From NCBI GenBank assembly GCA_028865845.1, contig JAGWJK010000113.1:1-9170 (forward strand): a stretch of DNA of 9,170 nt, given 5' to 3'. Made by a program: the position numbers and the translations under genes. The stretch is from Rhizobiaceae bacterium (lineage in GTDB: Bacteria; Pseudomonadota; Alphaproteobacteria; Rhizobiales; Rhizobiaceae). Shown here piece after piece: positions 5,472-9,170 of this stretch (the stretch's first letter is position 1; each line of letters begins with the position of its first letter). A model generated the notes under the pieces. That model did not search any database, had not been told where the DNA came from, and saw only the letters and a program-made list of their open reading frames with translations.

Positions 5472-8400
5472 ATGAAGCAGAGTGTGACGCCTGACAGTTC
5501 CAAGGGGACGCTGGGCCTTGATCCGGTTGTCGCCTTCAGCCTCGCAGGGGCGCTCGTCTTCTTCGTGGTCAGCGGGCTGGTCGCCTATTTCAATCTTCAG
5601 ACCTTGCGGAGCGACAACGACAGGATCGTTCATTCTCACGAAGTCATCATTGCGCTCGACGAACTGCTTTCGAGTGCGCAGGACGCAGAGACAGGACAGC
5701 GTGGTTTTCTGCTGACCAACGACGAACGGTATCTCGACCCCTATAATTCCGCGCTCGCCGCGATGCCGGAAAGGCTTGACGAGATCGCTCAGCTGACGAG
5801 CGACAATGCCGCGCAGCAGCCCCGGATCGCGGCCTTGCGGCAGCATGTTGCCGCCAAGCTCGCCGAGCTCAAGGAGACGATCGACCTGCGCCGGACCAAG
5901 GGTGCAGATGCAGCGCTTGCTGTCGTCAATTCCGACCGCGGCAAAGTCGAGATGGATGCCATACGGTCGCAGCTCACGTCGATGGGCCAGGAGGAAGCAA
6001 GGCTGCGGGCCGAACGTCTCTTAGAAATGAACAGCGCCTACAGCACTGCGCTCGTCAGCGGCGTTCTTTCAGGCATACTGGGTATTTTGCTCACGATAGC
6101 TGTGGGTATCCTCATCCGCAGGGCGACGCTTGCCCGCCGGCTGCAGGAATGGCTGCAATCCGGGCAACTTGCGCTGGCTTCGGCCCTTATGGGTGATCAG
6201 TCCATCGCGCAGCTCGGCGAGAACATTCTCGAATTTCTGTCTCGCCATGTCGGCGCCGTCGCAGGCGCTGTTTTCGTTGGGAATGCCGCTGTCTACAGCC
6301 GCGCCTCGACATATGGTGTCCCGGAGAATGCCAATATCATCGAGCATTTCCGAGCGAAGGAAGGGCTGCTCGGCCAGGCCGCATCACAGAAGCGTCCCGT
6401 GCTTATCAACGATGTTCCCGAAGGCTATCTCGTCTTCGGTTCGGCGCTCGGGCAGGACAGGCCAAAACATCTGGTGATTTCGCCCGGCAGCGTCGACGGG
6501 ACTGTCAACACCGTCATCGAGCTCGGTTTCGTGCGCCCGATCGACGACAGCGTCCTTGCCTTGCTCGACCAGGCATCGACAGCGATTGCGACTGCAATGC
6601 GCTCCGCGAACTACCGCACCGATCTGCAGAAGCTTCTTGAGGAAACGCAGCGCCAGTCCGAGGAACTGCAGGTCCAGGGCGAGGAGCTGCGGGTCTCCAA
6701 CGAGGAGCTGGAAGAGCAAAGCCGGGCGCTGAAGGAATCACAGGCGCGGCTCGAGCAGCAGCAGGTCGAGTTGGAGCAGACGAACTCGCAACTCGAAGAG
6801 CAAACGCAGCAGCTCGAGGGCCAGCGCAACGATCTGGAGCGCGCCAATGCATCCGTCCTGCTCAAGGCACGCGAACTCGAACAGGCAAGCCGCTACAAAT
6901 CGGATTTCCTCGCGAACATGTCGCATGAATTGAGGACGCCTCTCAATTCGTCGCTGATCCTCGCCAAGCTTCTGGCCGACAATCCCGAGGACAACCTTAC
7001 TCAGGAACAGGTCAAATATGCCCAGACGATCCAATCCTCCGGCAATGACCTGCTGAACCTCATCAACGACATCCTCGACCTCTCGAAAATCGAGGCAGGT
7101 CATGTCGATATCAGGCCGGAGCCGGTTTCCATCGAACGGCTCGCCAACAACCTTCGCCAGCTCTTTCAGCCGGTGGCCCAAAACAAACAGCTGGGTTTTA
7201 CGATCGAAATCGCACCGGAATGCCCGACCATCATCGAGACGGATTTGCAACGGCTCGAGCAGGTTCTCAAGAACCTGCTGTCGAACGCCTTCAAGTTCAC
7301 GGAGGCGGGTCGGGTCGACCTGTTGATCAAGCGTGCAGGCGACGGTCAGGTTGCGCTGTCCGTCTCCGATACCGGTATCGGTATCCCCGAAGAACAACAG
7401 CGAAGCATTTTCGAAGCGTTTCATCAGGCAGACGGCACGATCAGCCGCAGATATGGCGGCACCGGTCTCGGCCTTTCGATTTCGCGCGAGCTTGTCCGTC
7501 TGCTCGGCGGCTCGATCCATCTGAAGAGCGCGCAGGGGCAGGGCAGTACCTTCACCGTTACCATCCCCGAATCCTATGATCCCGGCAAGGTCGCCCCTCG
7601 CCAATCGAATGACGTCGTCGCGGCCATGTCTGCGACCGTTCAACCAGAGGAGCCTCGTTCCGCGCCGCCCGAACGGCATCGGCTTGTTGATGACGACCGC
7701 GGCGTGCCGTCCGATGCGAAGCATGTTCTTCTCGTGATCGAGGACGACGATACATTCGCCTCCATTCTTCGGGATCTGTCGCGTGAGAAAGGTTTCCGCA
7801 CCCTCGTGGCAAGTACGGCGCAGGAGGCATTGGAGCTTGCGAGGCAGTTCATGCCGAGCGCGATCGTTCTTGACGTCGGCCTGCCGGATCAATCGGGCCT
7901 TTCCGTCCTTGACCGGCTCAAGCGTGATGTCCGAACACGGCACATTCCCATCCACATCATTTCGGCGAGCGACTATGCGGAGACGGCATTCTCGCTGGGC
8001 GCGGTCGGCTATCTGCTCAAGCCAGTGCAGCGCGAGCAGCTCGTCGAAGTCCTGCAGAAGCTCGAAGCCAAACTGTCCCAGAATATGCATCGCGTGCTGA
8101 TCGTCGAGGACGACCAGGTGCAGCGTGAGGCGGTCGCAAAACTTCTGACATCTCACGATGTCGAGACGATGGTTGCGGGTACCGCGGCCGAGTGCCTGAA
8201 ATTGCTCAAGGAACAGACGTTCGACTGCATGGTTCTCGACCTGTCGCTGCCGGACGCGTCGGGCTATTCGCTACTCGAAACGCTGAGCCAGGAGAGCGCC
8301 CATTCGTTTCCGCCGGTGATCGTCTATACCGGCCGCGTCCTTTCGGCGGACGACGAGCAACGCCTGCGCCGTTACTCGAAGTCGATCATCATCAAGGGTG

Positions 8401-8906
8401 CCAAGTCACCGGAACGGCTGCTCGACGAAGTGACGCTTTTCCTGCACCAGGTCGTCTCCGAACTGCCCGACGAACAGCAGAGGATGATCCGCAAGGCGAG
8501 AAACCGGGATGCGCTGCTTGAAGGCCGGCGCATCCTCGTGGTCGAGGACGATGTCCGCAACGTCTATGCGCTCACCAATATCCTCGAGCCGCGCGGCGCG
8601 ATCGTCGAGATCGCCAGGAACGGCAAGGAGGCACTGGATGCGCTCGAACGCGCCGGAAGTCGATCAGATACGGCGATCGATCTCGTGCTGATGGATGTGA
8701 TGATGCCCGTGATGGACGGACTGACCGCCACCCGCGAAATCCGAAGGAATCCCGAGTGGAAGAAACTGCCGATCATCACCTTAACGGCCAAGGCGATGCC
8801 GGACGATCAGCAGCGCTGCATCGACGCCGGCGCGAACGACTATATGGCCAAGCCCCTCGACGTGGAAAAGCTGCTGTCTCTCGTGCGCGTGTGGATGCCC
8901 CGATGA
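5472..8906 (+). CDS. Hybrid sensor histidine kinase CHASE3-GAF-HisKA-HATPase-REC-REC-REC
   Basis: An 1144-residue inner-membrane sensor kinase. TM1 is at about 19-41; a periplasmic CHASE3 domain follows (about 45-190) with its typical AETGQRGFLLTNDERYLDPY stretch (72-91); TM2 is at about 192-215. A GAF-like domain spans about 230-380, and a long Gln/Glu-rich coiled coil 381-475. The kinase core is complete: H485 in the H-box, N605 in the N-box, DTGIGIP (633-639), FEAF (647-650) and GGTGLGLS (662-669). Three receiver domains follow. REC1 (about 750-865) has D801, S831 and K850; REC2 (about 873-993) D923, T953 and K975 followed by Gly rather than Pro; REC3 (about 1019-1141) D1075, T1105 and K1127. 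All three have phosphorylatable Asp. No HPt domain or DNA-binding output is present, so phosphate must pass to a separate protein. GAGAG lies 4 bases before ATG. The stop overlaps the cheR-like start (ATGA), indicating an operon. The signal sensed by CHASE3 is unknown. Confidence 0.95.
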   Translation: MKQSVTPDSSKGTLGLDPVVAFSLAGALVFFVVSGLVAYFNLQTLRSDNDRIVHSHEVIIALDELLSSAQDAETGQRGFLLTNDERYLDPYNSALAAMPERLDEIAQLTSDNAAQQPRIAALRQHVAAKLAELKETIDLRRTKGADAALAVVNSDRGKVEMDAIRSQLTSMGQEEARLRAERLLEMNSAYSTALVSGVLSGILGILLTIAVGILIRRATLARRLQEWLQSGQLALASALMGDQSIAQLGENILEFLSRHVGAVAGAVFVGNAAVYSRASTYGVPENANIIEHFRAKEGLLGQAASQKRPVLINDVPEGYLVFGSALGQDRPKHLVISPGSVDGTVNTVIELGFVRPIDDSVLALLDQASTAIATAMRSANYRTDLQKLLEETQRQSEELQVQGEELRVSNEELEEQSRALKESQARLEQQQVELEQTNSQLEEQTQQLEGQRNDLERANASVLLKARELEQASRYKSDFLANMSHELRTPLNSSLILAKLLADNPEDNLTQEQVKYAQTIQSSGNDLLNLINDILDLSKIEAGHVDIRPEPVSIERLANNLRQLFQPVAQNKQLGFTIEIAPECPTIIETDLQRLEQVLKNLLSNAFKFTEAGRVDLLIKRAGDGQVALSVSDTGIGIPEEQQRSIFEAFHQADGTISRRYGGTGLGLSISRELVRLLGGSIHLKSAQGQGSTFTVTIPESYDPGKVAPRQSNDVVAAMSATVQPEEPRSAPPERHRLVDDDRGVPSDAKHVLLVIEDDDTFASILRDLSREKGFRTLVASTAQEALELARQFMPSAIVLDVGLPDQSGLSVLDRLKRDVRTRHIPIHIISASDYAETAFSLGAVGYLLKPVQREQLVEVLQKLEAKLSQNMHRVLIVEDDQVQREAVAKLLTSHDVETMVAGTAAECLKLLKEQTFDCMVLDLSLPDASGYSLLETLSQESAHSFPPVIVYTGRVLSADDEQRLRRYSKSIIIKGAKSPERLLDEVTLFLHQVVSELPDEQQRMIRKARNRDALLEGRRILVVEDDVRNVYALTNILEPRGAIVEIARNGKEALDALERAGSRSDTAIDLVLMDVMMPVMDGLTATREIRRNPEWKKLPIITLTAKAMPDDQQRCIDAGANDYMAKPLDVEKLLSLVRVWMPR

Positions 8907-9170
8907 CGGAAAGCTTTGTGCCCGAAAAGATAGAGGACATCGAAATCCGGCTCCTGCTGGAGGCGCTTTATCATCGCTATCACTATGATTTTCGAAATTA
9001 TGCCTTCGCTTCGATCAAGCGGCGGCTGAAACAGGCTCGCGAGCAATTGGGATTTACGACCTTTTCCGCCATGCAGGAAAAGATGCTGCATGATCCCGCG
9101 ATGCTGCCGCGACTGCTTGGATACCTGACCGTTCAGGTCAGCGAGATGTTTCGCGACCCGACCTATTTTC
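8903..9170 (+). CDS. CheR-type protein-glutamate methyltransferase, partial (runs off right edge)
   Basis: Eighty-nine residues are visible. They match the N-terminal all-helical domain of CheR: LLLEALYHRYHYDFRNYAFASIKRRL-type segment (17-42, basic helix) and the junction LTVQVSEMFRDP (75-86), which is the hallmark entry to the SAM-binding methyltransferase domain. The SAM domain itself lies beyond the window. CheR proteins transfer methyl groups from S-adenosylmethionine to glutamates of chemoreceptors. Here the gene overlaps the hybrid kinase by ATGA, so the two are translationally coupled and probably act together. No chemoreceptor, CheA or CheW gene is visible, so a role outside flagellar chemotaxis is likely; this is an inference. 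Related units often continue with a CheB methylesterase and another kinase. Confidence 0.9.
   Translation, partial: MTESFVPEKIEDIEIRLLLEALYHRYHYDFRNYAFASIKRRLKQAREQLGFTTFSAMQEKMLHDPAMLPRLLGYLTVQVSEMFRDPTYF

Noticed and set aside
5445..5846. Minus-strand frame of 133 codons over the kinase N-terminus
   Set aside because: Antisense to the CHASE3 domain region, which shows clear family motifs; no ribosome site or domain in the antisense frame was noted.
6738..8156. Long minus-strand open frame of 472 codons
   Set aside because: It is antisense to the kinase core and receiver domains, which have every conserved motif; no family signal was seen in the antisense product.

Overview
The window looks like chromosomal or large-replicon DNA of an alphaproteobacterium of the order Hyphomicrobiales, most likely the Rhizobium/Agrobacterium/Ensifer group. 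The reasons are the GC-rich coding style, a DUF982-type small protein (a family largely confined to this order) and two sequences matching the EcfG (general stress sigma factor) promoter consensus GGAAC-N16/17-GTT. No tRNA, rRNA, CRISPR array, insertion sequence or phage gene was seen.

Region 1 (1-2891, all minus strand) is an ABC importer operon read right to left: ATPase (2891-1815), periplasmic binding protein (1742-609), then a first inner-membrane permease (544 to beyond the left edge). The substrate cannot be named from sequence; the ATPase is of the PotA/FbpC class with a C-terminal TOBE-like part. Each intercistronic gap beside the binding-protein gene carries a 7-bp perfect stem-loop without a T-run, an arrangement that fits differential mRNA stability.

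Region 2 (2892-4708) holds a 272-base divergent control region with several inverted repeats, and a plus-strand membrane protein with intact GGDEF and EAL motifs, predicted to make and/or break down cyclic di-GMP. Its allosteric I-site is degenerate.

Region 3 (4725-5471) has a small DUF982 gene on the minus strand, ending 16 bases from the GGDEF-EAL stop, and a 504-base stretch between two divergently transcribed genes. That stretch holds two divergent EcfG-like promoters. The right-hand one lies directly upstream of an unannotated-looking small ORF pair (22 and 26 codons, ATGA overlap).

Region 4 (5472 to the right edge, plus strand) is a large membrane hybrid histidine kinase (CHASE3-GAF-coiled coil-HisKA-HATPase-REC-REC-REC, 1144 aa) overlapping by ATGA a CheR-type methyltransferase that runs off the window. 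This appears to be the start of a chemosensory-like signalling operon without visible chemoreceptors. The most notable idea is that this kinase/CheR unit and the DUF982 gene belong to the general stress response regulon.
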